Position numbers and translations under genes: made by a program | DNA from: Mycobacterium sp. MBM | GTDB taxonomy: Bacteria > Actinomycetota > Actinomycetes > Mycobacteriales > Mycobacteriaceae | Direction: 5' to 3' | Length of the DNA: 64,000 nt | NCBI GenBank assembly: GCA_021648845.1 | Contig: JAKJHY010000025.1 | Span: forward strand, 19,976 to 83,975 | In this document: positions 26,067 through 35,475 of the stretch, in pieces | Numbering within the stretch: the stretch's first letter is position 1 | How the letters are laid out: each line of letters begins with the position of its first letter | Notes under the pieces: generated by a model | What the model was told of the DNA's origin: nothing | What the model saw: only the letters and a program-made list of their open reading frames with translations | Database searches by the model: none

Positions 26067-26096
26067 GTGAGGCGCAAGGGGAACGAGTCACCGTGA
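26067..26096 (+). CDS. Possible 9-codon leader ORF before espI
   Basis: AGGAGG (26055-26060) stands six bases before GTG 26067, which opens a frame of nine codons ending in TGA 26094-26096. That TGA overlaps the GTG start of espI (26093). The best ribosome site of the region thus serves this mini-ORF, and espI could be translated by coupled re-initiation. The gap upstream (25913-26066) is AT-richer and contains promoter-like TATGTATGATATG around 26020-26034. The reading is direct; function is inferred. Confidence 0.4.
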   Translation: MRRKGNESP

Positions 26097-27646
26097 GCGA
26101 CAACGACTTTTACAGCCGATACCTGCAACCGGAGGAACATCCAGCACCGGGTGCTGATGCCGCAAGCATTCCCCCCGAGTCCCAGCCGAGCGGCGAGCGT
26201 CTGACCGACGCCGGCGCCGCCGAGCACAACGACCCACACACCGATCCACGGATGCCCGTCGCCGGGGACCCCACTGCCACCCCAGCGGACTGGCCGGACA
26301 CGCCCGCACCGCCGCCACCAGGTGCCACCACGGCAGCGAGCTGGCCGGAAACACCACCTCCGCCGCCCCCGGCGGCCACCCCGCCGCCAGGCTGGCCTGA
26401 AACGCCTCAGCCGGCGGCCGACGCAGACAGCGGCGGCAGGCACGCGATGGGAGCCATGTCCGCGCCGCAATATCCGGGGACTTTCCCCCCATCGCAGCCT
26501 GGATATCCGCCGCCGGGGCCGCCGGTGCCCGGCTACCCGGCACCACCGGGTCCACCTCCTGGGTATCCGGCGGCGGGGCCGCCGCCCAGCGCACACCCGG
26601 CGGCTCCGACACCGCCGCCGGCCTGGTCTCCGCGTCCGCCGGAAACACCGTCGTGGCCTGCTCGTGGTGGCGAGTCCGTCGGCCCGATGCAGGCGCAAGT
26701 CCGACAAGCCGATCTAGTACGTCCGTACAAGCAGTCGCCGGAAACAGGCTGGCGCAGAAGGCTTTACAAGACCACCCGCATTAACCTCGGGCCGGGTGCC
26801 AGCGAGCGCGAGTGGAACGACCTGCGCCGGCGGTTGAAGGTCAACCTGCGGGGCACCTACGTGATCGCGGTGCTGCAGCAAAAAGGTGGGGTGTCAAAGA
26901 CAACGACCACCCTTGGCATCGGTGCGGCGCTGGCGCATTACCGCAGCGACAAGGTCGTCGCTATCGACGCCAACCCGGCGTCGGGCAACCTGGCGAAGCG
27001 GATAGACGAACCCAGCACTGGGACCTGGCGAACACTGCTCGCCGACCCGAACCTGCATTCCTACAGTGACTTCCGGCATCACCTGGGCATGGATTCCACC
27101 TCAGGGCTGGAAGTGCTCGCCGGCGACCCCGGCGACGCGGTCCTCACCGGCCGTGAGTTGACGATGGCCTGGCAGCGATTGGCCCGGCAGTACCCGGTGG
27201 CCTTGCTGGACTGTGGCAACCAGATGCGCGATGACATCACCGCCGCGGTGCTGTCGATGGCCGATGCGGTGGTGGTGGCCTCAACCACCCGTTACGACGG
27301 CGCCGAGGCGGCGCAACAGACTCTGAATTGGCTTATCGCGCATGGCTATCCGGGCCTGGTGAACTCAGCGGTCATGGTGATCAGCAATGTCAACAAGATC
27401 ACTCCGACCAAGGCTGTGCGCAATCTGCACGAAGGGTTCGAACGCGTGGTACGCGCGGTGCATGACATCCCTTATGACCCGCACCTCAGCGACGCCACAG
27501 CGATCGACTTCAATCGCCTGGCCCCCGCGACGCGACGGGCATTCATCGAGACCGCGGCCTCAGTGGTGGACGGGTTCGCCGGCGCGGCCGACAAAGATCC
27601 CGGTTACCGACCGCAATGGCCCGACCAAGGCGAGGGGTGGCGATGA
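26093..27646 (+). CDS. espI: EspI-like Walker ATPase of the ESX locus
   Basis: A 517-residue protein. The first 210 residues are Pro/Ala-rich with repeats (WPETPPPPPPAATPP, GYPAPPGPPPGYPAAGPPP) and are probably disordered. The C-terminal 300 residues are a ParA/MinD-type ATPase with QQKGGVSKTTTT as deviant Walker A near residue 263, VVAIDANPASGN as A' motif, and VALLDCGNQ as Walker B. This is the EspI (Rv3876-type) layout, which in ESX-1 links secretion to ATP level. GTG 26093 overlaps the leader ORF stop. The end overlaps eccD in an ATGA. ParA-like domain alone could suggest plasmid partition, but the Pro-rich N-terminus and neighbours favour EspI. Confidence 0.85.
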   Translation: MSDNDFYSRYLQPEEHPAPGADAASIPPESQPSGERLTDAGAAEHNDPHTDPRMPVAGDPTATPADWPDTPAPPPPGATTAASWPETPPPPPPAATPPPGWPETPQPAADADSGGRHAMGAMSAPQYPGTFPPSQPGYPPPGPPVPGYPAPPGPPPGYPAAGPPPSAHPAAPTPPPAWSPRPPETPSWPARGGESVGPMQAQVRQADLVRPYKQSPETGWRRRLYKTTRINLGPGASEREWNDLRRRLKVNLRGTYVIAVLQQKGGVSKTTTTLGIGAALAHYRSDKVVAIDANPASGNLAKRIDEPSTGTWRTLLADPNLHSYSDFRHHLGMDSTSGLEVLAGDPGDAVLTGRELTMAWQRLARQYPVALLDCGNQMRDDITAAVLSMADAVVVASTTRYDGAEAAQQTLNWLIAHGYPGLVNSAVMVISNVNKITPTKAVRNLHEGFERVVRAVHDIPYDPHLSDATAIDFNRLAPATRRAFIETAASVVDGFAGAADKDPGYRPQWPDQGEGWR

Positions 27647-29175
27647 CCGCAACAACCGAACGCGGTGCGCACGGGGCAGTTCCGAGCAGTAAGGTCCGGC
27701 TGGCCGAGCAGGTCAGAGTGGCGGTGCTGTTCGAAGGCCGCCAGAAGGATGTGACGTTACCGGCAAGCTCTCCGGTGGCGGCGGTGGTCGATGCGCTGGT
27801 GCGTCGTTTGCAGGCCAACGAGGACGGCGGCGACGACGGGTTACGCGAGCCCGATGAGACCGGCATGGTCAGCCCTGGTCTGGTGAACCTCACCCACATC
27901 GACGGCCGTCCCCTTAATCGCACACAAACGCTCAGCCAGCAGGGCGTCGTCGATGGCGACCTCCTGGTGCTCGAAGTGGTCGATTCCGAGGTGGAGTTCA
28001 CCCCGGTGATCGAATCGCCGTCCTCGGCGGTCGCGGTGCTCAACAAGGCACGGACCCCCGTCGTGACTGCGGCCACCGCGCGGCTGGTCGCCGGGGTGAT
28101 CATCGCCTCCACGGTGGCCACGACGATCGCCCTGCTGATGCTGGCCTGGTCGCGGAATCGCAGCGCGGGCCATGACTGGAACCTGATTCCGGCGGTCAGT
28201 GCGCTCGCCGTGGGAGTCTTGCTGATCATCGGAGGGGCTCTGGTCTGGTCTCGGCAACGAGATGCCGTGACGGCCAATGCGTTGTGGCTGCCGGGGGCGT
28301 TGATCGCGTGTCCGGCAGCAGCGCTGATGGCGGCCCCCGGCGATATCGGGACCTGGCACGTCGCTTTCGCCGCGGTGGTGGCGACAGTCCTGGCCGCCCT
28401 GTTGTGGCGAATCAGCCCCGCGCCGCGCGGCGCGATGGCCACGATCGTGGTCGTCGGAACGGGACTGGCGGTGCTGGCCGTCATCCATGCCCTGACTGGA
28501 GCGACGCTGCAGAACATGTCCGTCGCAGTGATGGTGCTGGCCCTGTTCGTGCTCACCGGGGCACCCAAGATCGCGGCACGGATGGCTGGTATCCCGGTGC
28601 CGCCGTTCCCGACGGTCACCGGCAAGGACACCTTCGACAACGCCGACGCGATCGCCAAGGAAGCGCTGGTGGCCGCCGAGCACCAGGGGACGCCCAGCGT
28701 CGAGGCGCTGCGCAGGGGCGCGGCCGCAGCCAATACGTACCTCAGTGCGCTGTTGTTGGCGGTGGCGGTGTTTTTCGTGGGAGCCTCGTTCTTCGTGGTC
28801 GATCCCGGCCAGGGGCGTTGGTGGTTGGCGACGGTGTTTGTCGGTGTCTTAGCGACCGTGCTACTGCTGCGGGGCCGGGCATTTGCCGCGCGTGGGCAGG
28901 CGATCACCGTCGTGGCCGCTGCCGTCCTGATGGTGACGATCACGACGGTGAAATATGCACTGGCCTGGCCGGGGCCGGAGGCCGCCTACGGGGCAGCCGC
29001 AGTGCTGCTGTGCATCGGCATCGCCGGGGTCATCGCCGCGGCTGTGGTTCCCTCACGGGTGTTCTCGCCGGTGTTCCGCAAGATCATCGAGTGGTGTGAG
29101 TATCTGCTGATCGTCGCGGTCCCGCCGCTGGCGGTGTGGCTGCTGAATCTGTTGTCCTTGGCGAGGAACATCTGA
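27643..29175 (+). CDS. eccD: ESX core membrane protein EccD
   Basis: A 510-residue protein started at ATG 27643 in the ATGA overlap with espI; a frame opening 9 codons earlier is not preferred. The N-terminus is a ubiquitin-like domain of about 95 residues (VRVAVLFEGRQKDVTLPASS through DGDLLVLEVVDSE). About eleven TM segments follow from residue 135 to the end, as expected for EccD, which forms the lipid-filled inner-membrane raft of the ESX pore. No truncation is seen. It overlaps mycP by one base (TGATG). Confidence 0.93.
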   Translation: MTATTERGAHGAVPSSKVRLAEQVRVAVLFEGRQKDVTLPASSPVAAVVDALVRRLQANEDGGDDGLREPDETGMVSPGLVNLTHIDGRPLNRTQTLSQQGVVDGDLLVLEVVDSEVEFTPVIESPSSAVAVLNKARTPVVTAATARLVAGVIIASTVATTIALLMLAWSRNRSAGHDWNLIPAVSALAVGVLLIIGGALVWSRQRDAVTANALWLPGALIACPAAALMAAPGDIGTWHVAFAAVVATVLAALLWRISPAPRGAMATIVVVGTGLAVLAVIHALTGATLQNMSVAVMVLALFVLTGAPKIAARMAGIPVPPFPTVTGKDTFDNADAIAKEALVAAEHQGTPSVEALRRGAAAANTYLSALLLAVAVFFVGASFFVVDPGQGRWWLATVFVGVLATVLLLRGRAFAARGQAITVVAAAVLMVTITTVKYALAWPGPEAAYGAAAVLLCIGIAGVIAAAVVPSRVFSPVFRKIIEWCEYLLIVAVPPLAVWLLNLLSLARNI

Positions 29176-30593
29176 TGAGGCCCGTGGGTCTGGGCCGGCG
29201 CTTGGGAGTCGCCGGGGCGGCGTTGATGTTGGCGGTGGTGTGGCCTTCGGGCACCGCGGCCGCGATCACGCCGCCGGCGATCGATCCGACCGCCGTTCCA
29301 GCGGACGGCCAACCCGGTCCCGACGAGCCGATGAAGCAGCGCTACGAATGTCCTGGCAACGGGCTGCTGCCGGGCACCGACGTCGCAGCAGTACCGGCGG
29401 CGCAAGCGTTCATGAATCTGCCCGAACTGTGGAAGTCGGCGGGGCGAGGCGCTGGGGTCAGCGTGGCTCTGATCGACACCGGAGTGTGGCCATCACCGCG
29501 GTTACCGCATTTGCGCGGCGGCGGTGACTACGTCATGGGCGGTGACGGACTGTCTGACTGCGACACCCACGGCAGCGTGGTGGCCAGCATCATCGGGGCC
29601 AGTCCTGCCGAGGGCGACGCGCTCGTCGGGGTCGCCCCAGACGCCGAACTGATCTCCATTAGGCAGTCCTCGGGCATGTTCGCCCGCGAGCGCGGCGCCA
29701 ACGAGGATGACGCCCGCGCAGGCACCGTCAGCACGTTGGCTCGAGCGATCGTGCATGCCGCCAACGCGGGAGCCCGTGTCATCAACATGTCGATTGTGTC
29801 GTGCGTACCGGTCCATAAGCCGGTCGACCAAACGACGCTGGGAGCCGCAGTGCGCTATGCCGCGGTGGAGAAAGACGTCGTGTTGGTAGCGGCGGCCGGC
29901 AACGTCAATGCCGCCAGCGCGGGGATGCCGACGGGCGCGGGGTGTTCGCAGAACCCGAACATTGACGCCACCAACGTCAAGGACCCCCGTAACTGGGGCG
30001 GGGTCGTCACGATCAGCACACCGTCGTGGTTTTCCGACTATGTGCTGTCGGTGAGCGCGACTGATGACCAGGGCCAGCCCGCGGTCACCGAGCAAGGCGG
30101 CGACCTGAGCCTGGCAGGGCCGTGGGTAGGGGTTGCTGCACCCGGACTTTTCGTGGAGGCAGTCAACCCCGAGGGGGCGATCATCAACGCCACGTTCGAT
30201 CCGCAGACCGCGACGCTCAAACCCATGAGCGGCACCAGCTTTGCCGCCGCCTACGTCTCGGGGCTGGCGGCGCTGGTGCGCGCGAAGTATCCGAATCTGC
30301 CTGCTGCGCAGGTGATCAACCGCATCAAGCAGACCGCGCACTCCCCGGCAGCGGTGGTTGATAACCGGGTCGGTTATGGGGTGATCGACCCGCTGGCGGC
30401 CTTGAACTTCGACGTACCCGAGATCCCTGTAGCCCCGGAGAACCTGACACGACCGCTGGGGCCACCACTGCCCCCACCCCCACCGGATCATCGCCCGATG
30501 ATCATGGCGGTGGCCGGCAGTGCCGCATTGTTGATCGCGCTTGCCGTGGTGCTGCTCGTGACATCGATGTCCAAATCGCGACGAGGACAATAG
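29175..30593 (+). CDS. mycP: Mycosin (ESX subtilisin-like protease)
   Basis: A 472-residue exported serine protease. It has an N-terminal signal sequence (residues 1-30, cleavage near GTAAA), and the catalytic triad is intact: Asp101 in VALIDTGV, His132 in DTHGSVVAS, and Ser355 in GTSFAAAYVSG. A TM segment at about 442-465 with a short basic tail anchors it in the membrane. MycP stabilises the ESX pore and cuts EspB-type substrates. An EspB-like substrate is encoded in the same locus. ATG 29175 overlaps the eccD stop. Confidence 0.94.
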   Translation: MRPVGLGRRLGVAGAALMLAVVWPSGTAAAITPPAIDPTAVPADGQPGPDEPMKQRYECPGNGLLPGTDVAAVPAAQAFMNLPELWKSAGRGAGVSVALIDTGVWPSPRLPHLRGGGDYVMGGDGLSDCDTHGSVVASIIGASPAEGDALVGVAPDAELISIRQSSGMFARERGANEDDARAGTVSTLARAIVHAANAGARVINMSIVSCVPVHKPVDQTTLGAAVRYAAVEKDVVLVAAAGNVNAASAGMPTGAGCSQNPNIDATNVKDPRNWGGVVTISTPSWFSDYVLSVSATDDQGQPAVTEQGGDLSLAGPWVGVAAPGLFVEAVNPEGAIINATFDPQTATLKPMSGTSFAAAYVSGLAALVRAKYPNLPAAQVINRIKQTAHSPAAVVDNRVGYGVIDPLAALNFDVPEIPVAPENLTRPLGPPLPPPPPDHRPMIMAVAGSAALLIALAVVLLVTSMSKSRRGQ

Positions 30594-30602
30594 GGGCGCA
30601 AC

Positions 30603-32249
30603 GTGACCGTGCTCGATGACCAAATCCCCGGCCCGACCGCTGGATTCACTGATGTGATGCGGCGCTGGCGCCTCGATCTCCGATTGAAGCTGGTGGTGGT
30701 GGCCGAACTGATCGCCGCAACGATCCTGGCCATCGCCTCACCAGTGCCCTGGTGGGTGGTGCCGGTGGTCTTGCTCGCGGTACTGCTGGCGGCGACCGTC
30801 AGCTACAACGGCGCGACCGCGGCCGGGTGGCTGGTCCGGGCAATCCGGTTCGGGTACTTCCGCCGCTTCGAAGGTGCCCGCGGGGACCGTGCGCGCATCC
30901 CCGAGACCTTCACCGTCGACATGCCCGGTGCCGGGCCGATCGGGATGATCTGGGATGGCCAGTACGCAGTGACGATGATCGCCCTGCATGGGCGCCCGTT
31001 TTCACCGACCGTGCTGGTCCCGGCCGGCGCGGAGACGGTGGACACCATCCCGTTGCAGGCCATCGAGTCGCGTCTGCGGCAGTTCGCCGGCCTGGAGTTG
31101 CACTCGGTCGATGTCGTACAGGTGGGTAGCCGCGTTGCCGGTGATGGCGGCTACACCCCCAAGTACGCCGAGATCGTCGGCGACAGGGCCGCCGTCGGTG
31201 ACCGTCGGACGTGGCTGGTGCTGCGGCTGTGCCCGCAGGCATGCCTGGCAGCGATGCTCTACCGCGGCGATGCCGCCGCGGCGGCCGCCGCCGCAACCGA
31301 GCGGGTGCGCCAAGCGGTGTTGCGCAGTGGATGCCGCGCAGTCACGAGCACCGAGCTACAACTGCGGGCGACCATCGAAGCGTTGCTCAACAGCACCGAC
31401 CTGGACCGCGTGCAGGAAAACTGGTCGAACCTTGACGCTGACGCCGACTACGTCACCACCTACCGCATCGCCGGGCGTGACTTGAACACCAAATTGATCA
31501 ACGACCTGTGGACCGTGCGGGCACACCGGACCGTCACCACGGTGCGACTGTTTGGTGATACGACCGGTCGCACCCGCGTCGCTGGACTGGTCCGGTTCCA
31601 CACCGACATCCCGATGCCGAATCCACCTCTGCTGGCTCTGCAACCGGTCTCCGGGCAGGCATTCGACTCACTGCTCGCTTCCCTGCCGCTCGGTGATCGC
31701 GCATTGCGGTTGGAGATGTCCCCACGACTACTCGGCGACGGCGCTGACCTGAAAATTCCGGTGGGTCCGTCCGGGCCGCTGTTCGGGATGACCGTCACCG
31801 GAGTGCCCTTCCTCATGCCGCTGACCGACCCGTTGCGAGCAACCCGTGTCTCACTGAGCGCTGATCTGTCCGTAGCGATTCCCTTGCTGCTGCGCACCAG
31901 CGCTGCTGGCGCGGTGATCCTGATCCACACCGACCGTCCCGCCGTGTGGCAACCGTTGTGCGACAACGATTACCGGATCAGCCTGGCCAGCGATCGCGAC
32001 CCTGTCCGACCGCCGACGGTCATCGTGGCCGACGGAGAGGGGCTGGCACTGACTGCTGGCGAACGTGGCCACAGCTTGGTCACCCTGGGCCCCGTCGACC
32101 CCGATGCGGACGTGACAATCGTGCAGGAATCCCCGGATGAGCTGGTGGTCGGCACGCCGGCAGTGCGCGGCGTGCGACTGTCTGTGATGCGTCCGCGTAA
32201 CGAAGCACAGTTCCTGACCCACCTGCACGCGGGAGTGATGCAGCCATGA
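30603..32249 (+). CDS. eccE: ESX core membrane protein EccE
   Basis: A 548-residue protein from GTG 30603 behind GGGGCG. It has two N-terminal TM segments (about 32-50 and 52-70), then the soluble EccE domain with an early YFRRFEGARG region and a VRQAVLRSGCRAVTSTELQL core. EccE sits at the outer edge of the ESX inner-membrane complex. It is somewhat longer than the M. tuberculosis ESX-1 homologue (about 460 residues). It overlaps eccA by four bases. Family calls for EccE are usually weaker than for other Ecc proteins, but the position after mycP supports it. Confidence 0.88.
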   Translation: MTVLDDQIPGPTAGFTDVMRRWRLDLRLKLVVVAELIAATILAIASPVPWWVVPVVLLAVLLAATVSYNGATAAGWLVRAIRFGYFRRFEGARGDRARIPETFTVDMPGAGPIGMIWDGQYAVTMIALHGRPFSPTVLVPAGAETVDTIPLQAIESRLRQFAGLELHSVDVVQVGSRVAGDGGYTPKYAEIVGDRAAVGDRRTWLVLRLCPQACLAAMLYRGDAAAAAAAATERVRQAVLRSGCRAVTSTELQLRATIEALLNSTDLDRVQENWSNLDADADYVTTYRIAGRDLNTKLINDLWTVRAHRTVTTVRLFGDTTGRTRVAGLVRFHTDIPMPNPPLLALQPVSGQAFDSLLASLPLGDRALRLEMSPRLLGDGADLKIPVGPSGPLFGMTVTGVPFLMPLTDPLRATRVSLSADLSVAIPLLLRTSAAGAVILIHTDRPAVWQPLCDNDYRISLASDRDPVRPPTVIVADGEGLALTAGERGHSLVTLGPVDPDADVTIVQESPDELVVGTPAVRGVRLSVMRPRNEAQFLTHLHAGVMQP

Positions 32250-34126
32250 TTGATGAGCGCTCACTGCAGGCATTGCAGGCTGCGATGAAGGTGTTCCACA
32301 GTGCACCGGATCGGGCTGCGCAGGTGTTTGTGTTGGCGACCGGCGACGACCCTGAGCTTGCTGATGCGTGGTTGGGTCGCTACGCCACCGGAGAGCGCTC
32401 GGTTCAAGTGCTGCAAAAGCTCGCCGCGCATGCCGACCGGCTCGGTCAGGGCCTCAACCGGATACAACACCGGCCCGCCGACCTCGGTGCCTATTTCGAC
32501 ATCGACTACGTGCGTCTGCCGATCATCGACGCGACCACCGCGCGGCTGGCCTACGCCGCCGCCCTGCTCCAGAAGCAGGACTATCAAGGAACCGACGACG
32601 TGCTGGCCACGCTGCCGGCCGAAGTTCCCGCCGTGGCCTATGTCCGGGCGTGCCTGGCCATCGCGACCCGGCGGTGGCCCGATGTCCTTGTTGCGGTCAG
32701 CAGCTGTGGTCACTGGCACAGCGACCCCCATCTTCGGCGGGCCGCGAGCCTGCAGGAAGCCTGGGCGGCCGCCAGCCTCGGCCTCAGCGACCGGGCTCTA
32801 GAGGCAGTGGATCGGGTGGTGAATCCGCCCGCTGACGACGCTGCCGGCGGGTTGCGGCCCAGCGCTCAACAAGCCAGCGACGACTTGAACCGGGATGCAC
32901 TGTTCTGCCGAGCGCTGGTCCTACGCCATCTGGGCCAGGCCGAGGAAGCACGAACAGCCCTGACCAACATCCGGGTGCAGTGGCCCAACTTTGAGCGCGC
33001 TCAAACTGCCTTGTCTGATCCCACCTTCAGTTTGCAGATCACCGACCCGCAGACCATCGACACGCGTACCGACCGCTGGGATCCGGAGACGGAGACCAGC
33101 CCCGAAGAACGGGCCGCCCAAGAGTCGGCCCGCTCGGCGCAGTCGCTATTGGCAGAAGCCGAAGCAGAATTGGAGGCCATGGTCGGCCTCGATGAGGTCA
33201 AAGCTCGGATCTCTGAGCTACGTCACGACTCGATCGCGCGGGTGCTACGCGAGCGCAAGGGGCTGCCGACCTCGCCGGTATCGCGGCACCTGCTCATGAT
33301 GGGGCCACCAGGAGTAGGAAAGACCGTCTCGGCGCGAGTGATCGCCCACATCTTCTGCGGATTAGGGCTGCTGCGCGACCCCGCCGTCTACGAGACCCGG
33401 CGAGACAAACTGGTCGGCCGCCACGTCGGCGACACGGAGAACAACACCCGAGAACAGCTCGAAAAGGGTATTGGCGCCACAGTCTTCATCGACGAGTTCG
33501 GCGACCTGATCCACAGCGGATACGGAACCGGAGACCCGTTCGGTCAGGCGATCATCAGCACCTTGGTGCCGTTCATGGAGAACCACCGCGACGAAATGGT
33601 CGTCATCGCCGCCGGCTACCCGATGGCCAGCCAACGCGTGCTAGCAGCCAATGACGGCTTGCGGTCACGGTTTTCGACCATCATCGAATACACCTCGTAC
33701 AACCCCGACCAACTCGTCGCGATCATGGAAGCTATCGCCGGTGCCGATAGCGACAAATTCGCCCCCGAGGCGCTGGTGGCGGTACAGCAGAAGTTCGGCG
33801 AGTACTACAACACCCAGATCACCAGCAGCGAGGGCGACATCATTCGCGTCATCGACGCCTTGGGCAACGGCCGGTTCGTGCGCACCGTGGTCGAAAAGGC
33901 ACAACTGAACCGCAACAGTCGCATCGTCAGTTCACTCGGGTTGAGCGGGGCCGATCTCAACGACCCCAACCTCGGTGCTGAACTCGACGCCGATGTGCTG
34001 ACACTGTTGACCGCCGAGGACGTCCATTACGGCCACCAACAAGCACTCCCGCCGAACATGCGCACCGCGCGTGCCGCCGACTGGCTGGCTGAGGCAGAGG
34101 CACAACGTCACGCCAAAGCGCCGTAG
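32246..34126 (+). CDS. eccA: ESX AAA+ ATPase EccA
   Basis: A 626-residue cytoplasmic ATPase of the CbxX/CfqX AAA+ class. The N-terminal half is TPR-like helical repeats (AAALLQKQDYQGTDDVLATL and others). The C-terminal half holds Walker A GPPGVGKT near residue 352 and Walker B VFIDEFGDL near 412, with an RSRFSTIIEY sensor/arginine region. EccA acts on EspG-PPE and EspC-type substrates before export. It closes the ESX locus. ATG 32246 lies within the eccE end. The sequence is full-length for EccA. Confidence 0.93.
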   Translation: MIDERSLQALQAAMKVFHSAPDRAAQVFVLATGDDPELADAWLGRYATGERSVQVLQKLAAHADRLGQGLNRIQHRPADLGAYFDIDYVRLPIIDATTARLAYAAALLQKQDYQGTDDVLATLPAEVPAVAYVRACLAIATRRWPDVLVAVSSCGHWHSDPHLRRAASLQEAWAAASLGLSDRALEAVDRVVNPPADDAAGGLRPSAQQASDDLNRDALFCRALVLRHLGQAEEARTALTNIRVQWPNFERAQTALSDPTFSLQITDPQTIDTRTDRWDPETETSPEERAAQESARSAQSLLAEAEAELEAMVGLDEVKARISELRHDSIARVLRERKGLPTSPVSRHLLMMGPPGVGKTVSARVIAHIFCGLGLLRDPAVYETRRDKLVGRHVGDTENNTREQLEKGIGATVFIDEFGDLIHSGYGTGDPFGQAIISTLVPFMENHRDEMVVIAAGYPMASQRVLAANDGLRSRFSTIIEYTSYNPDQLVAIMEAIAGADSDKFAPEALVAVQQKFGEYYNTQITSSEGDIIRVIDALGNGRFVRTVVEKAQLNRNSRIVSSLGLSGADLNDPNLGAELDADVLTLLTAEDVHYGHQQALPPNMRTARAADWLAEAEAQRHAKAP

Positions 34127-34232
34127 GTGCCCGGCTTAGCTGACACCCATGAGCTTTGAGCTGTTCGACGGATGTTCCCTTCGCTGAGACCGCTGCGACG
34201 GGCTTGATCTTCACATCCAGAGGGAAACTCGA

Positions 34233-34886
34233 TCAGAATCCAGCGAGCTTTTCAGCCTGTTTTCTATAGATCGAGACCACTTGCTCCTTTGTCACTTCAC
34301 CCGGCCCATCACGAGAGACCTGGATGCCAATCATGGTGCCGCGGACGAACCCGACTCCCCCGAAACTACGCGAATTGTACGCACCCACAAGAAGATCAGA
34401 CGCACCAGGGATGTCGATCTTGCGTTGCTCTCGGGCTACATCAATACCCATAAAGTTGTCTTCCCAGAATGTCCTGCAATCCTGAGGTGGATCAAAGGCC
34501 GCAACGTCAAGCTTGAATGTAGCCGGACTAGCCGTAAAGTTCCCCGACTTGTCATTGGTGACTGCAATCTGCCCCACGGACATCGCGCCCGCCCACGGAC
34601 ACCTTTCGTCAGCGGTCGGATCGGCCGCATTACGACCCATGGGCGCATTCTCAACCCTGCGTACCTCGTGAAGCCAGCGGTATTCGCCCTCGACGGGAAA
34701 CTCTTGCTCGGTCAGAAACATGTCGCTGGTCAAGTTCGTAATGTCTGGCTTCGCAAGAGCGTTAGCAACCACATCGGAAGCGGCCCCGCCGACGCCATCG
34801 GTAAGCGACGGCGCCCCCGAGCAACTCGCCAGTAGCACAGCCGCCAACACAGCGGACGACATCCCGACCAGCCTGCACAGAACCAT
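34233..34886 (-). CDS. Putative lipoprotein, DUF3558-like
   Basis: A 217-residue protein. ATG 34886 is chosen because it gives a proper signal peptide (MVLCRLVGMSSAVLAAVLLA) followed at once by SCSGAP, a lipobox with the lipidated Cys at about residue 22. An ATG 20 codons upstream only adds an unusual extension. The mature part has a single-domain look with Cys in DERCPWAG and PPQDCRTFWE, a pattern known from DUF3558 lipoproteins of actinobacteria. It is the only gene here read towards the ESX locus. Its base composition is less GC-rich than eccA. Role unknown; a surface protein in mating or exclusion is possible. Confidence 0.65.
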   Translation of the reverse strand: MVLCRLVGMSSAVLAAVLLASCSGAPSLTDGVGGAASDVVANALAKPDITNLTSDMFLTEQEFPVEGEYRWLHEVRRVENAPMGRNAADPTADERCPWAGAMSVGQIAVTNDKSGNFTASPATFKLDVAAFDPPQDCRTFWEDNFMGIDVAREQRKIDIPGASDLLVGAYNSRSFGGVGFVRGTMIGIQVSRDGPGEVTKEQVVSIYRKQAEKLAGF

Positions 34887-34905
34887 GAACTTCCCACCCC
34901 TTTGT

Positions 34906-35226
34906 CTAGAACAAGCGATGTGTCGAGGAGCAACCGTCATACACATCCATGTGCAGATGCCAGCCTAATTTAACCCGCCTCCCCGCACGCAGTGAATAAC
35001 CCTCCCCATGCGTCCAGCCTCCAACCGCCACAGCTTCGGCGAGGCGAGAAGACAGACCATGGGTCCGCTGCACGATGCCGATACGTCGGTCGATACCAAA
35101 GTTCATCAATCCCGACTGATACGCATTGACCGCCTCGGTCTGTGCAATCATCTCGGCACGCACGGGGTTGTTGATCACCTTGCGGATGCGTTTCACCATC
35201 GCGGCCTGGCCTTCGCCCCGAGCCAT
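34906..35226 (-). pseudogene. Fragment resembling a phage minor-head (MuF-type) protein
   Basis: An open frame of 106 codons from ATG 35226, open upstream as far as 35295. The segment VRAEMIAQTEAVNAYQSGLM resembles the IARTE-x-x-x-A-x-x-x-G helix of SPP1 gp7/MuF head proteins, and a Trp-rich stretch with SGDRHEPQ lies just upstream in the same frame. The rest (RRVKLGWHLHMDVYDGCSST) looks like out-of-frame tail. No phage neighbours are present, so it is probably a decayed insertion. The likeness is short and could be chance. Confidence 0.3.
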
Positions 35227-35475
35227 GCCCTGCTTGATGGCCTCTGAATCAGCTTGCGGTTCGTGTCGGTCACCTGAGACAAGCCAGCTCAGACGTCACC
35301 AATCGTGCAGCAGACCCCATTAAGAACACCCCGCGTGCATTCTCTGATGAGAGGGTGCGGTGTCAGGCCCACATCAGGCACGCATCCATAGGGCGGACGG
35401 TAGTCGCAGTCCGGACGGGCGTGCAGCATATGTCGACGTGTTGATTGATTATGCGCTTTCTGGCAGCATGCAGTC

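Noticed and set aside
26840..27646. Second plasmid ParA at the espI position
   Set aside because: The ATPase domain is ParA-like, but the long Pro-rich N-terminus and its place before eccD-mycP-eccE-eccA mark it as EspI-like.
27543..28943. 466-codon minus-strand frame across eccD
   Set aside because: It is antisense to the TM-rich eccD; its Ala/Thr/Ser-rich sequence reflects the complement of hydrophobic codons.
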